From Ottowia sp. (GTDB taxonomy: Bacteria > Pseudomonadota > Gammaproteobacteria > Burkholderiales > Burkholderiaceae_C): 64,000 nucleotides of DNA. The stretch lies in assembly GCA_023228705.1 (NCBI GenBank), contig JALOAS010000004.1:6930-70929 (forward strand). The letters run 5' to 3'. Shown piece by piece: positions 9,261-18,676 of this stretch (positions are counted from its first letter, which is position 1; each line of letters opens with the position of its first letter). Under the pieces are notes generated by a model, which worked only from the letters and a program-made list of their open reading frames with translations, was not told the origin of the DNA and did no database searches. The position numbers and the translations under genes were made by a program.

Positions 9261-10301
9261 TCACCGTTCCATGCGCTGATAAGCAGCGATGATTTTGTCT
9301 GCCGACGGCAGCGCCCAATATTCCATCGACCGGCTATAGGGAATGGGAATGTCCGGAAATGCCACCCGTTGCGGGCTTGCCTTCAGGACCGAGATGTCAC
9401 GCTCGGCAATGGTCGCAATGATCTCTCCCGTAATGCCATAGCTCTTGTAGTCTTCGTCAACGACGATGAGTCGGCCTGTTTTCTTGACAGACGCAAAGAC
9501 ATGGTCACGATCCAGAGGCACCAGTGAGCGCAAGTCGACCACCTCTGCACTGACGCCATCACTGGCCAATTTTTCGGCCGCCTGCAACGCCCAGTGTACT
9601 CCCATGCCAAGGCTGACGATGGTGATATCAACTCCTTCACGCACCGTCTTGGCCTTGCCGATTTCCACCGTGTACGGCTCTTCGGGACAAGCCACCGTAG
9701 CGCCTTTTTCGGTGCCAAGCCAGCCCATGCCCTGCAAGCGCTTGTGGAACATGTAGATAACCGGATTGGGATCGCGTATGGCCGCCGTCATCAGGCCCTT
9801 GGCATCGTACGAATTGCTGGGCACCACCACTTTCATGCCGGGCAAGTGGGCAAAAGTACCGTACATGCACTGTGAGTGCTGGCCTCCGTCAGAATAGCCA
9901 GCACCAGTGGACGTCATGAGCACCATAGGGACATGTACGTTGCCGCCGGAAAAATAGCAGTTCTTTGCTGCTGCGTTGTAGATGATGTCCAGACACACGC
10001 CGACAAAGTCGGCAAACATGAGTTCAACCACTGGGCGCATGCCATCCATGGCCGCACCCACGGCAGCACCTATGAATCCGGTCTCGGATATGGGCGTGTC
10101 GCGCACGCGCTCAGGACCGAATTCTTCGATCAGTCCACGGGTATTGCCAAAAACACCGCCAAGTGGTCCGATGTCCTCGCCCATGACAAATACACGTTCA
10201 TCGGTTCGCATTTCGTGCGCGATGGCGTCTGCCATGGCACGTGCGATCGTCAGCCTCTTGTGTGCCGTCTTGGCGGCTGTAATTGTTTCTGCTTCAGCCA
10301 T
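9261..10301 (-). CDS. acoB: Acetoin/2-oxoacid dehydrogenase E1 component, beta subunit
   Basis: This 346-residue protein has the transketolase-like pyrimidine-binding domain (GEDIGPLGGVFGNTRGL, about residues 41-57; DTPISETGFIGAAVGAA) and the C-terminal transketolase domain (VDLRSLVPLDRD). These are the hallmarks of E1-beta subunits. With the alpha subunit it forms a thiamine diphosphate enzyme that cleaves acetoin or decarboxylates a 2-oxoacid and passes the acyl group to lipoate. It lies between acoA (47 bases upstream) and the lipoyl carrier in one minus-strand operon. Acetoin as substrate is inferred from the acoX neighbour. Confidence 0.9.
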   Translation of the reverse strand: MAEAETITAAKTAHKRLTIARAMADAIAHEMRTDERVFVMGEDIGPLGGVFGNTRGLIEEFGPERVRDTPISETGFIGAAVGAAMDGMRPVVELMFADFVGVCLDIIYNAAAKNCYFSGGNVHVPMVLMTSTGAGYSDGGQHSQCMYGTFAHLPGMKVVVPSNSYDAKGLMTAAIRDPNPVIYMFHKRLQGMGWLGTEKGATVACPEEPYTVEIGKAKTVREGVDITIVSLGMGVHWALQAAEKLASDGVSAEVVDLRSLVPLDRDHVFASVKKTGRLIVVDEDYKSYGITGEIIATIAERDISVLKASPQRVAFPDIPIPYSRSMEYWALPSADKIIAAYQRMER

Positions 10302-10348
10302 GTGAAGTCTCCTTGATCAATAGGTACGATGCGAGATGGCGCAGACCG

Positions 10349-11335
10349 TTACGCAAATACATGTTGCATGGCCTCTTCGGGATCCGGGTATGAACTTTCT
10401 CGCCCGAATGCAATGGCCGCGTCAACCTTGGCATGCGCGGCTTGCACCAGCTCACGATCGGAATCATCGGTCAGAGCGCCGGTTTCGATGAGACGTTTCG
10501 AGTAGGCAGGAATGGGGTCTTTGGCCTGCAACGCCTCTTTTTCACCTTCGGGGCGGTAGCCTTCGGCATCACCAACAAAATGACCGGCAAGACGGTACGT
10601 CTCCAGCTCCATCAGCGCTGGTCCCCCACCTTTTCGCATGCGCTCGATGATCTCGCCCGCTGCGTCAAAAATGGCATCTGCGTCGTTGCCAGGAACGTAG
10701 ACGCCGGGCATGCCATATCCTGCAGCTCGTGCGTCATTGCGCGGCACGGCAGTCGACTGTGCTTTGCTAACCGAAATGCCCCATGAGTTGTCCTCAACCA
10801 CGAACAGCACAGGCAGGTTCCAGACTGCCGCCAGATTGAGCGACTCATGAAAGGCTCCCGCATTGGTCGCGCCCTCGCCCAAGTAGGCGACAGCCACGCC
10901 GGGTTTCTTCTGCAAGTGTCGCGAGAGCATCGCGCCGACCGCCGGCGCCAGACCCTGCGCCACGATGCCGGCGCAGGAGAAATTGACCGTCGGGTCAAAC
11001 AGGTGCATGTGCCCGCCACGGCCGCCGCTCAGCCCCGTCTTCTTGCCCATGATCTCCGCCACCATGCGGTTGAGGTCAACGCCCTTGGCGACCGCCACGT
11101 GGTGCGGGCGATGGTAGGAGGTGACGACATCGGTTGGCGTCAAGTGGGCACACACGCCAACAGCGCACGGCTCCTGCCCGTTGGACAGGTGCATCTCACC
11201 CGGGATCGGCCCCTCTCCCATGTTGAAGACAGGGGTCTTGCCTTCCATGTAGACGGCCAGCAGCGACTCCTCTAGATATCGGCTGGTGACCATGTGTTTG
11301 TACATCCAGAGCTGCTGCTCAATTGTCGGCTTCAT
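10349..11335 (-). CDS. acoA: Acetoin/2-oxoacid dehydrogenase E1 component, alpha subunit
   Basis: This 328-residue thiamine diphosphate-binding subunit is the first gene of the minus-strand aco operon. Recognisable elements are YHRPHH (74-79), SGGRGGHMHLFD (103-114) and the cofactor motif GEGATNAGAFHESLNLA ending in VVEDN (153-183). In most E1-alpha subunits the motif starts GDG and ends NN. Here it is GEG and DN, so one metal ligand is Glu instead of Asp and one Asn is Asp, both conservative changes. Length is normal for the family. A good ribosome-binding sequence (GAGGAGC) precedes the ATG. Base composition is lower in GC than in the neighbouring dnaE2. Confidence 0.88.
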   Translation of the reverse strand: MKPTIEQQLWMYKHMVTSRYLEESLLAVYMEGKTPVFNMGEGPIPGEMHLSNGQEPCAVGVCAHLTPTDVVTSYHRPHHVAVAKGVDLNRMVAEIMGKKTGLSGGRGGHMHLFDPTVNFSCAGIVAQGLAPAVGAMLSRHLQKKPGVAVAYLGEGATNAGAFHESLNLAAVWNLPVLFVVEDNSWGISVSKAQSTAVPRNDARAAGYGMPGVYVPGNDADAIFDAAGEIIERMRKGGGPALMELETYRLAGHFVGDAEGYRPEGEKEALQAKDPIPAYSKRLIETGALTDDSDRELVQAAHAKVDAAIAFGRESSYPDPEEAMQHVFA

Positions 11336-11509
11336 TTTTGCTCCTCATTGTGATTTGTCTGCCAATCAGTTTAGTACGGCAAATGGTTTTCTGCACAGAC
11401 CGACTTGGCGCCTTCCAGATACAAGGCAACGGAACTTGCAGCGCCTGGCTCCGTGCGCAGGGCAGATAAAAAGAAGTGTCGCCCGGCAGCAGTGTCCAGC
11501 TGCAACAAC

Positions 11510-14500
11510 TCAATGAAAGTCCCGGCTGGGCGAAAACGCAGCCAGGCGGCCAAGCAGCGGCGTGAGATCCTGGCAGTGCCGGGCAACGAGATGGCAGACG
11601 TGGCCGCCGGTGCTTGCGTCCTTTTGCCACAGCCCGTGCACCGCCAGCAGCCGCGCGCGCAGCATGGGCTGGCGCTCCTCGGCGGGCAGGCTGGCCCAGA
11701 CGATGACGTTGACCGGGCCGGTTTCATCTTCCAGCGTGACAAAGATGGTGCCCTTGGCCGTGCCGGGGCGCTGGCGGCCGACGACGAGACCGCAGGCGCG
11801 CACGAGGCGGCCATGCGGAACCTGCGCGAGCTGGCGCGCGGTCTGCAGCTGCCACTGCGCCAGCCGGGGCCGCAGCAGCGCCAGCGGATGCCGGCGCAGG
11901 GTCAGGCCCAGCGCCGCGTAGTCGTGCAGCACGGCCTCGCCCTCGGGCGCGGGTGGCAGCGGCAGCGGTGCCTCCCGGAGCGGGGCGTCCTGCAGCAGGG
12001 CCGAGGTCTTCCGGGTGGCGGCACCCTGCCAGACTTGTTGCCGCCGGTGCCCGGCCAGGCTGTGCAGCGCGTCGCCGGCAGCCAGGCACTCCAGCGTGCG
12101 TGCATCGAGCGCGGCGCGGCGCGCCAGGTCATCGACATGGTCAAAGGGCTGCGCGGCCCGCGCCGCAGCAATGCGCCCGGCCGGCGCCTGCCCCAGTCCC
12201 TTGACCAGGCGCAGGCCCAGGCGCACGGCGGGCCGGTCCGTATCGGCAGGCTCCAGGGTGCAGTCCCAGTTGCTGGCGCTGACGTCGGGCGGGCGCACGA
12301 TGACGCCGCGGCGGCGCGCGTCCTGCACCAGCTGCGCGGGCGCGTAAAAACCCATGGGCTGCGAATTGAGCAGCGCGGCCAGGTAGGCTTGCGGATGATG
12401 GCACTTGAGCCAGGCGCTTTCGTAGGCAATGAGGGCAAAGCTGTACGCGTGGCTCTCGGGGAAGCCGTAGTCGCCAAAGCCCTTGATCTGCTCGAACAGG
12501 CGTTCGGCAAAGCCGGTGTCGTAGCCCCGGGCCTGCATGCCCTGCAGCAGCTTGTCGCGGAACGGCTCCAGGCCGCCCCTTTTCTTCCAGGTGGCCATGG
12601 CACGGCGCAGGCGGTCGGCATCCAGGGCGCTGAAGCCGGCGGCGATCATGGACAGCTGCATGACCTGCTCCTGGAAGATGGGCACGCCCAGCGTACGCTC
12701 CAGCGCCTCGGCCAGGCGCGACGGTGCATCCGGCGTCTCATGGCGCGAGCGCTCGTAATGGATGGCCAGGCCGCGCCGGGCGCGCTCGCGCGCCTGCAGG
12801 TAAGGATGCACCATGCCGCCGGCCACCGGCCCCGGCCGCACGATGGCCACCTGCACCACCAGGTCGTAGAAGGTGGTGGGCGCCAGCCGCGGCAGCATGC
12901 TCATTTGCGCCCGGCTCTCGATCTGGAACAGGCCGACGGTGTCGGCGCGGCGGATCATGGCGTAGGTGGCCGCATCTTCGGGCACGATGTCGGCGCGCGT
13001 GAGCGCCCGCCCGCGCCAGCCGGATGCCAGGTCCAGGCAGCGGCGGATGGCCGTGAGCATGCCCAGCGCCAGGATGTCGACCTTGAGCCAGCCCAGCGCC
13101 TCCAGGTCGTCCTTGTCCCACTGGATGACCTGGCGCCCGGCCATGGCCGCCGGCTCTATGGGCACCAGCTGCGTGAGCGGCGCCTGGCTGAGCACGAATC
13201 CGCCCACGTGCTGGCTGAGGTGGCGCGGCCGGCCGCGCAGCTGCTGCGCCAGCTCCAGCCACAGCGCCGTCTGCTGCGGCGTGATGCGGATGCCCAGGCG
13301 ATCGGCCTGCTCCTGCACCTTCTGCCGCGCATCGCCGCCCTCGAAGCCCAGGTGGCCCCTGGCCACGGCGTCGATCAGCGGCGGCGGCACCTCCAGCGCC
13401 GCGCCCACGTCGCGCAGGGCGCTGCGCGTGCGATACGTGATGACCGTGGCCGCCAGCGCAGCGCGCGCGTGGCCGTACTTGCGGTAGATGTACTGGATGA
13501 TTTCCTCGCGCCGCTCGTGCTCGAAGTCCACGTCTATGTCGGGCGGCTCGCCCTGCCGGGCCTTGCTGATGAAGCGCTCGAGCAGCGGGTGCGAAAAGCG
13601 CGGATCGGCCTCGGTGATGCCCAGGCAGTAGCAGACCACCGAGTTGGCGGCCGAGCCGCGCCCCTGGCACAGGATGCCCAGGCGCCGCGCCTCGCGCACG
13701 ATGTCATGCACGGTGAGAAAGAACATCTCGTAGCGGCACTCGGCAATCAGCGCCAGCTCCCTGGCCAGGAATGCCCGGATGCGCGGCGGCACGCCGTCGG
13801 GAAAGCGCCAGGCGGCGCCTTCCTGCACCAGCCGCGCCAGCGTTTGCGCGGGCGTCAGCCCCGGCAGCAGGTTTTCCTGCGGATAGACGTAATGCAGCTG
13901 GCCCGGGTCGAAATGGCAGCGTGCCGCAATATCGACGGCGGCAGCCAGCGCATCCGGCGGATAAACCTGCGCCAGCCGCTCAAGCGGGCGCAGATGGCGC
14001 TCGCCATGGGCCTGCAGCGCAAAGCCGCAGTCGGCCACGGGGCGGCGCAGCCGGATTGCCGTCATCACGTCCTGCAGGCGCTTGGCGCTGCGCACGTGCA
14101 TGTGCACGTTGCCGGCCGCCACCAGCGGGCAGCCGCTGCCGGCCGAAGCCGCGCGCAGGTGCTGCAGCCACAGCACATCGTCCAGGCCGGCGTGCAGCTC
14201 GAGCAGCAGCGGAATCCGTGCCTGCAGCACGGGCTCGTCGACGGCGGCAAACGGCAGGCTGCCACGCTCGGGTGCCCACAGGCACTGGCAGCGTTGCAGC
14301 GCCGTCAGTGCCTCGTGCAGCGGCGGCAACGCGTAGCGGCCCTTGGGTGCGCCGCGCCGGCAGGCGCTGATGAAGGCGCACAAGTCGCCCCAGCCGGCCA
14401 GGTCGGGCGCCAGCGCCACCAGCGTGCCCTGCCCTTCAAAGCGGAATTCGCTGCCGCAGATAAGCTGCAGGGCGGTGCCCCGCTCGCGCCGCAGCTCGGC

Positions 14501-14785
14501 CAGCGCAGTCCAGGCACGAACGATGCCGGCCACCGAGCATTCATCGGTGATGGCCAGCGCGTCATAGCCCAGCGCGTCGGCACGGCGCAGCAGTTCGGCC
14601 GGGCTGGACGCGCCGCGCTGGAAGCTGAAGTGCGTGAGGCAGTGCAGCTCGGCATAGGCGGGTGCGCTGGACGCAGCAGCCCTTGCCGGCGCCACCGGCC
14701 CGGGCTGGCGATGCAGCGGCAATTGCAGCAGCTTGCCGGGCCGCCCTTCCGACTGCGCCCGTGCCGCGCCTGACGCCTCAGGCAT
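11510..14785 (-). CDS. dnaE2: Error-prone DNA polymerase (DnaE2/ImuC), third gene of the SOS mutagenesis cassette
   Basis: This 1091-residue C-family polymerase carries out translesion synthesis. It has an N-terminal PHP domain ([34 protein letters not shown]), the finger/palm motifs [17 protein letters not shown] (about 377-393) and [11 protein letters not shown] with catalytic aspartates (about 415-425), and a C-terminal OB-fold region (VNVIVWASL). The size matches DnaE2 (about 1050 residues) and is smaller than replicative DnaE1. The start overlaps the end of imuB by eight bases, so the two are translationally coupled. Expression should follow the LexA box ahead of imuA. The family causes damage-induced mutagenesis together with ImuA and ImuB. 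Confidence 0.95.
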   Translation of the reverse strand: MPEASGAARAQSEGRPGKLLQLPLHRQPGPVAPARAAASSAPAYAELHCLTHFSFQRGASSPAELLRRADALGYDALAITDECSVAGIVRAWTALAELRRERGTALQLICGSEFRFEGQGTLVALAPDLAGWGDLCAFISACRRGAPKGRYALPPLHEALTALQRCQCLWAPERGSLPFAAVDEPVLQARIPLLLELHAGLDDVLWLQHLRAASAGSGCPLVAAGNVHMHVRSAKRLQDVMTAIRLRRPVADCGFALQAHGERHLRPLERLAQVYPPDALAAAVDIAARCHFDPGQLHYVYPQENLLPGLTPAQTLARLVQEGAAWRFPDGVPPRIRAFLARELALIAECRYEMFFLTVHDIVREARRLGILCQGRGSAANSVVCYCLGITEADPRFSHPLLERFISKARQGEPPDIDVDFEHERREEIIQYIYRKYGHARAALAATVITYRTRSALRDVGAALEVPPPLIDAVARGHLGFEGGDARQKVQEQADRLGIRITPQQTALWLELAQQLRGRPRHLSQHVGGFVLSQAPLTQLVPIEPAAMAGRQVIQWDKDDLEALGWLKVDILALGMLTAIRRCLDLASGWRGRALTRADIVPEDAATYAMIRRADTVGLFQIESRAQMSMLPRLAPTTFYDLVVQVAIVRPGPVAGGMVHPYLQARERARRGLAIHYERSRHETPDAPSRLAEALERTLGVPIFQEQVMQLSMIAAGFSALDADRLRRAMATWKKRGGLEPFRDKLLQGMQARGYDTGFAERLFEQIKGFGDYGFPESHAYSFALIAYESAWLKCHHPQAYLAALLNSQPMGFYAPAQLVQDARRRGVIVRPPDVSASNWDCTLEPADTDRPAVRLGLRLVKGLGQAPAGRIAAARAAQPFDHVDDLARRAALDARTLECLAAGDALHSLAGHRRQQVWQGAATRKTSALLQDAPLREAPLPLPPAPEGEAVLHDYAALGLTLRRHPLALLRPRLAQWQLQTARQLAQVPHGRLVRACGLVVGRQRPGTAKGTIFVTLEDETGPVNVIVWASLPAEERQPMLRARLLAVHGLWQKDASTGGHVCHLVARHCQDLTPLLGRLAAFSPSRDFH

Positions 14786-16130
14786 AGACGCCCTGCACGA
14801 ACCAGCGCGGCGCCGCGGCAGTGGCCTGCCCGGCGGCTGTCAGCCGCTCCCTGTACACCCACAACAGCGGGCCATCCGCGCATTGCGCCACGAAATAATC
14901 ACGCGCGACAGGCGCTGGCGGCTGATGCGCCTTGGGCTGCAACGACGTCCACCAGCCGGTTTCCATGCGGTCTGGCCCCGCCAGCAACCGCAGCCGCTGG
15001 CCGCGGAAACAGGGCTCGCCATCCTGCTGCCGCAAGCGTTCTGGCGCCTGCAACAGCCAGAGTGGCGCCAACATGTCAACGTCCACCTGCGCCACCGGCG
15101 CCGGCTGCGGCAGGGCGGGCAAAGCGGGCACCCAATGCTGCCGCGCTTCGGGGCCGTACACGGCGTCCAGCACGGGCGCCACGGCGCAGCCGGCGCCCAG
15201 GCGCGCGTGGGCACGCTCGACAAAGCGGTGCCAGGGCTCCCCCTCGGACGCCTCTTCGGGCAGCAGGCTGGATGTGGGTGGCAGCCAGGGCGCGGTCTCG
15301 AGCACGCGCAGGCGCAGGCTGCTGGCAGGCGCCAGCAGCTGGACGCGCGCCAACTGCTCCGCGAGCAAGCGCTCCAGGTGCACCATGGCCTGCACCGGTT
15401 GCGCCGTGCGCACATCGGTTGCCTGCCAGGGCGGCAACGCCCGTCCGCCGGCCCGGAGCTGATCAAACTGCCACGCCAGCTCCAGCGCCAGCACGCCCTG
15501 CTGGCGTGCAACCAGCCATTGCTGCAGCAAGCCCAGCAGGCGGCGTGCCGTCCACAGCAGCGCCGGCGCCGAATCGGCGCGTTGCGGCAACTGCAGCGTG
15601 CGCCTGAAGCGCTGCGGCAGCGCCTGCCAGCGGTAGCGGTCTGGCGCGCGGCCAAACGCCACGTCCAGCGCGTGCAGCAGCCCGACGCCAAAACGCCTGG
15701 CCAGCGCGCTGCGCGGCAGCGCGTCCAGATCACCCCAGTTGCGCAGGCCCAGCCGCTGCAAGACGGCCGCGTGCGGACGCGCGGCATCCAGCACGCGCCA
15801 GGGCAGGTTGGCCACGGCAAGCGCAGCCACCTCGGAGGGGCTGCGCCCTTGCTGGCGCAAGCGCAGCCGGGCCAGCGCCACCAGGCTGGTGGCCCCTTCG
15901 GCATGCTGCACGGGCGCGGCGCCCGGGCCAGTCTGGAGCAGGCGCTCGAGCAAGGCGCGGCGGCCGCCCCACAGCCGCATGCTGCCGGACACCTCCAGCA
16001 GCAGCGCCGGGCCTACCCAGGCCACGCGCGGCGTGAAGCGCAAGGCCCACCAGCTGCGGGCCTGGTGCAGCTCGGCAGGCTCGCCCTCAGCCGGCCATTG
16101 CAAAGCGATCCAGTGCATGGCCACCGGCAT
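14778..16130 (-). CDS. imuB: ImuB, inactive Y-family polymerase-like adaptor
   Basis: This 450-residue protein is related to Y-family polymerases (DinB). Segments such as ALLLEVSGSMRLWGG, NLPWRVLDAARPHAAVLQRLGLRNWGDL and FGVGLLHALDVAFGRAPDRY match the palm, helix-hairpin-helix and little-finger regions. The catalytic Asp/Glu residues of true polymerases are not in place, as in known ImuB proteins, which act as a hub joining DnaE2, ImuA and the beta clamp. The ATG at 16130 (MPVAMHW) was chosen. An internal ATG four codons later is an alternative. The gene starts inside the 3' end of imuA (44-base overlap) and overlaps dnaE2, so the three genes form one tight operon. Confidence 0.93.
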   Translation of the reverse strand: MPVAMHWIALQWPAEGEPAELHQARSWWALRFTPRVAWVGPALLLEVSGSMRLWGGRRALLERLLQTGPGAAPVQHAEGATSLVALARLRLRQQGRSPSEVAALAVANLPWRVLDAARPHAAVLQRLGLRNWGDLDALPRSALARRFGVGLLHALDVAFGRAPDRYRWQALPQRFRRTLQLPQRADSAPALLWTARRLLGLLQQWLVARQQGVLALELAWQFDQLRAGGRALPPWQATDVRTAQPVQAMVHLERLLAEQLARVQLLAPASSLRLRVLETAPWLPPTSSLLPEEASEGEPWHRFVERAHARLGAGCAVAPVLDAVYGPEARQHWVPALPALPQPAPVAQVDVDMLAPLWLLQAPERLRQQDGEPCFRGQRLRLLAGPDRMETGWWTSLQPKAHQPPAPVARDYFVAQCADGPLLWVYRERLTAAGQATAAAPRWFVQGVYA

Positions 16131-16881
16131 GGTTCCCTCCTCTTTCCTGCGGAAACGCCAGCACGTTGGCGCCGGCACACCCTGGTGAGCCGGCGCTGGC
16201 ATCCGCCTTGCTGTCCAGCAGGGCCTGCAGCGCCGCATTGTGGGCCGGCAGCCACAGCGGCTGCTCCAGCGGCGGGCCGCGACGCCTGAGAATGTCAACG
16301 CGCAGGCGGGGCATCGCGCCATTCCCATGCAGCGACTCCCGGGCGCATTGCAACGCCAGCCGCAGCGGCGCGCAGGATGGCGCGGCCGCTGCCGGTCCGG
16401 TCGCATCAAGAAAGACAAACAACAGCAGCCGGCTGCGCCGCCTGGCCATGACGTGCAGCCGGCGCAAATGCGCCGTCCTGGCGCGTGGCAACCAGGCCAG
16501 GACAGCCGCCACATCGGCGCAACCGGCGGCCTGCCCGGCCAGCCAGGACGCATCGGCAGCGGATGCGCCGCGCAGCCACAGCAGGCGCGAGACGGGCAGG
16601 CCGGCCGCCACCAGCGCCGGCACGTGGGGCACAAAAGGCGGATCAAGCAGCGCCAGCACGCCCCCTTGCCGCGATGCGTGCGAGACCAGCGCCGGCAGCA
16701 GCAGGGACGACCAGGGCGCCCTGGCATCGGCGACCAGCAGCTCGATCAGCGCAGCCAGCGGCCAGCCACCGGCCGGCAGTTCGGCGTCCAGCAGTGCGTG
16801 GCCGCTGGCCACCGTGGCACTGGTGGCTGGCGCCAGTTCGCTGGCGCGCCAGACGTTGGACAAGACAGGATGGGCAGGCAC
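16087..16881 (-). CDS. imuA: ImuA, RecA-like translesion synthesis accessory protein
   Basis: This 264-residue protein is the first gene of the imuA-imuB-dnaE2 operon. It resembles RecA/SulA-like proteins of the ImuA group: VASGHALLDAELPAGGWPLAALIELL near the N-terminus (written here from about residue 24) and the later strand RRRSRLLLFVFLDA. No Walker A motif is seen, as is usual for the family. The start is GTG, preceded at six bases by GGAG. A near-consensus LexA box lies just upstream. The 3' end overlaps imuB by 44 bases. The protein would work in damage-induced mutagenesis. Confidence 0.92.
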   Translation of the reverse strand: MPAHPVLSNVWRASELAPATSATVASGHALLDAELPAGGWPLAALIELLVADARAPWSSLLLPALVSHASRQGGVLALLDPPFVPHVPALVAAGLPVSRLLWLRGASAADASWLAGQAAGCADVAAVLAWLPRARTAHLRRLHVMARRRSRLLLFVFLDATGPAAAAPSCAPLRLALQCARESLHGNGAMPRLRVDILRRRGPPLEQPLWLPAHNAALQALLDSKADASAGSPGCAGANVLAFPQERGGNHAGGHALDRFAMAG

Positions 16882-16894
16882 GAGAAACTCCAGA

Positions 16895-16914
16895 TACTGG
16901 TTGTTTATACAGTA
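16895..16914 (-). promoter_or_regulatory. LexA (SOS) box upstream of imuA
   Basis: Read on the minus strand, the site is TACTGTATAAACAACCAGTA. The consensus is TACTGT, eight bases, ACAGTA; only the A of ACAG is changed to C. It ends 13 bases before the imuA start codon, so bound LexA would block transcription or initiation of the whole cassette. This is direct sequence evidence for SOS control. Confidence 0.88.
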
Positions 16915-16985
16915 TTCTAGAAGATCCGGAGACTGGCTGGCAAGCTGGTCGCAAGCTGCTTCAGCAGGCCGGGGCCCAGGCGCGG

Positions 16986-18347
16986 TCAGCGCCTGTCTCT
17001 GGAGCTACGCTGGCGCAGCTTCCTGCCCCACCACCTGAGCAGCCCGTAGGACAGCTGCAGTTTTTCCTGCCCCACCGGCAGGTTGGGCGCGGCAACGATC
17101 CAGGTTGACTTGGAATATCCCAACTCCTGTGCCGGATAGACGCTGCGGTGGCCGATCATGAGGTAGGCGGCGGCGCAGGCCCCGGCCACGTACAGCAGCG
17201 AGCCGGCGCCAAAGAGCTCGACGCCCATGATCACGGCGGCCACCGGCGTGTTGGAGGCGGACGCGACCACGGCCACGAAACCCACGGCGGCGCCCTGCGC
17301 CGGCTGCAGCCCCAGCAGCGGCGCAAAGGCACCACCGGCCACGGCGCCGATGACGAATTGCGGCGTGACGATGCCGGCGTAGAAACCCGAGCCCAGCGTG
17401 ATGGCCACGAGCAGAATCTTCCAGGCAAAGCCGAGATACGGCATGGTCTCACCCTGCAGCGCACGGTCCATGACGGGCAGGCTCAGGCCCAGGTAGTCGC
17501 TGGGCAGCACGGTCATGAGCGCAGCCAGGACCACGCCGCCCAGAAAGGGCAGCAGCGGGCACCACACGTGCAGCCGCTGGTGCAACCAGGCAAAAACCAG
17601 CCGCACCAGGCGAATGAGTTCGACAAACCAGGACGCCACCACCCCGCACAGGATGCCGATGGCCACCGTCTTCAGGAACAGCAGCGTGGTGAATTCAGCA
17701 TAGAAAGGGATGATGTAGCGCTCGTACGGCACGCCCAGCCTTTGGCTGACGACGTAGGCGGTGACGCCGGCGACGATGCCCGGGAACAGGAAGTCATGCC
17801 GGATGCGGCCTATGGTCAGCATCTCCACGCCGTAGATGGCACCGGCAATGGGCGTGCCAAAGACGCTGGCAAAGCCGGCGCTGACGCCGCAGGCCACCAG
17901 GCGCTTGCGCAGCTCGGGGTTGAGCCGGAGCACCTGTCCCACCCCGGCTGCCACGCTGGCGCCTATGTGCGAGCACGGGCCTTCCTTGCCTGCCGAGCCG
18001 CCGCAGCCCAGCGTGATCAGCGCCGCCACCGGCTTGACCCAGAGCGTGGCCACGGGCATGCGCCCCTGCTGGGCGTTGACGGCAGCAATGGGTTCGTCGC
18101 TCAACTGGTCACGGCCGCGCGGATAGGCGTAATGAAAAAGCAGGCCGTTGGCCAGGCCGCCCAGTGGCAGCAGGATGGCCAGCCACCACCAGGGCACGTC
18201 ATAGACGCGGCCTTCGACGAGGAACAGCGCACGCAGGAAGACGCTGCAGAAGACGCCGACCAACGCCCCGGTGATCATGGCCAGGAACAGCCACTGCACG
18301 ATGGTGGCCAGCATGACCAGCGGCTCCAGGGGATTGAGACGACGCAT
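16986..18347 (-). CDS. ClC-family chloride channel/antiporter, divergent
   Basis: This 453-residue membrane protein carries the ClC motif GSAGKEGPCSHIGAS (117-131), in which Glu122 corresponds to the gating/proton glutamate. It also has a GxxxP-type motif, GIVTPQFVIGAVAGG, in place of the usual GxFxP. The first selectivity motif GSGIP is not visible where expected: the region before GKEGP reads DQLSDEPIAAVNAQQG. Anion preference may therefore differ from Cl-. It has about ten or more hydrophobic segments and no CBS domains. The ATG at 18347 sits six bases from the end of an inverted-repeat element, which supplies the AGG of the likely ribosome-binding site. It is downstream of nothing else and probably monocistronic. 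Confidence 0.85.
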   Translation of the reverse strand: MRRLNPLEPLVMLATIVQWLFLAMITGALVGVFCSVFLRALFLVEGRVYDVPWWWLAILLPLGGLANGLLFHYAYPRGRDQLSDEPIAAVNAQQGRMPVATLWVKPVAALITLGCGGSAGKEGPCSHIGASVAAGVGQVLRLNPELRKRLVACGVSAGFASVFGTPIAGAIYGVEMLTIGRIRHDFLFPGIVAGVTAYVVSQRLGVPYERYIIPFYAEFTTLLFLKTVAIGILCGVVASWFVELIRLVRLVFAWLHQRLHVWCPLLPFLGGVVLAALMTVLPSDYLGLSLPVMDRALQGETMPYLGFAWKILLVAITLGSGFYAGIVTPQFVIGAVAGGAFAPLLGLQPAQGAAVGFVAVVASASNTPVAAVIMGVELFGAGSLLYVAGACAAAYLMIGHRSVYPAQELGYSKSTWIVAAPNLPVGQEKLQLSYGLLRWWGRKLRQRSSRDRR

Positions 18348-18352
18348 GAAAT

Positions 18353-18595
18353 TTCAACCTAGATTCAGCAGTTGGATGCGTTCGAGCGTGCTGCGATGGG
18401 CGTGCCAGGCAAGACGCGACAACGCGCAGACTACTGTCTGCAAGGCGGAGCAACGCAGCATGGCGCGTGCAGCGCTGTGCGATCGAGCGCATAGCGTGGC
18501 CACCAAAATGGTGTGCTTGTGCAAACTTGGCTTTTCCTTTGATCACAACAAGATATGCACACCAAGCAGCGTTCGACTGCTGAATCTAGGTTCAA
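18353..18595. repeat. MITE-like element, family 2, copy A (about 243 bp)
   Basis: The left end is TTCAACCTAGATTCAGCAGT (18353-18372). The right end, read inverted from 18595, is TTGAACCTAGATTCAGCAGT, which is 19 of 20 identical. The interior has no open frame of note. The same terminal core, AACCTAGAATCCGCAG, occurs at 31039-31160. No transposase gene is present, which fits a small non-autonomous element. No certain target-site duplication is visible. Confidence 0.8.
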
Positions 18596-18645
18596 CAGGT
18601 GCCGCGCTGGCGCGCAGCTTGCAGGCATTGTAGGAAGCTGCAGGT

Positions 18646-18676
18646 CATTTGTCCGTGCGTACATTTGTCCGTGCGT
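18646..18676. repeat. Tandem 15-base direct repeat, possible operator
   Basis: CATTTGTCCGTGCGT occurs twice, separated by one A (18646-18660 and 18662-18676). The joint contains the partly symmetric sequence TGTCCGTGCGTACA, a shape often bound by TetR- or MarR-type repressors. It lies 317 bases upstream of the MFS transporter start. No regulator gene is adjacent, so function is only a suggestion. Confidence 0.5.

Noticed and set aside
11336..11509. Sigma-54 promoter upstream of acoA
   Set aside because: aco operons are often sigma-54 dependent, but the best candidate (TTGGCAGACAAATCACA) lacks the GC of the -12 element.
11405..14773. 1122-codon open frame on the plus strand
   Set aside because: It is exactly antisense to dnaE2, whose motifs are certain. 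Composition is that of a reverse-strand shadow.
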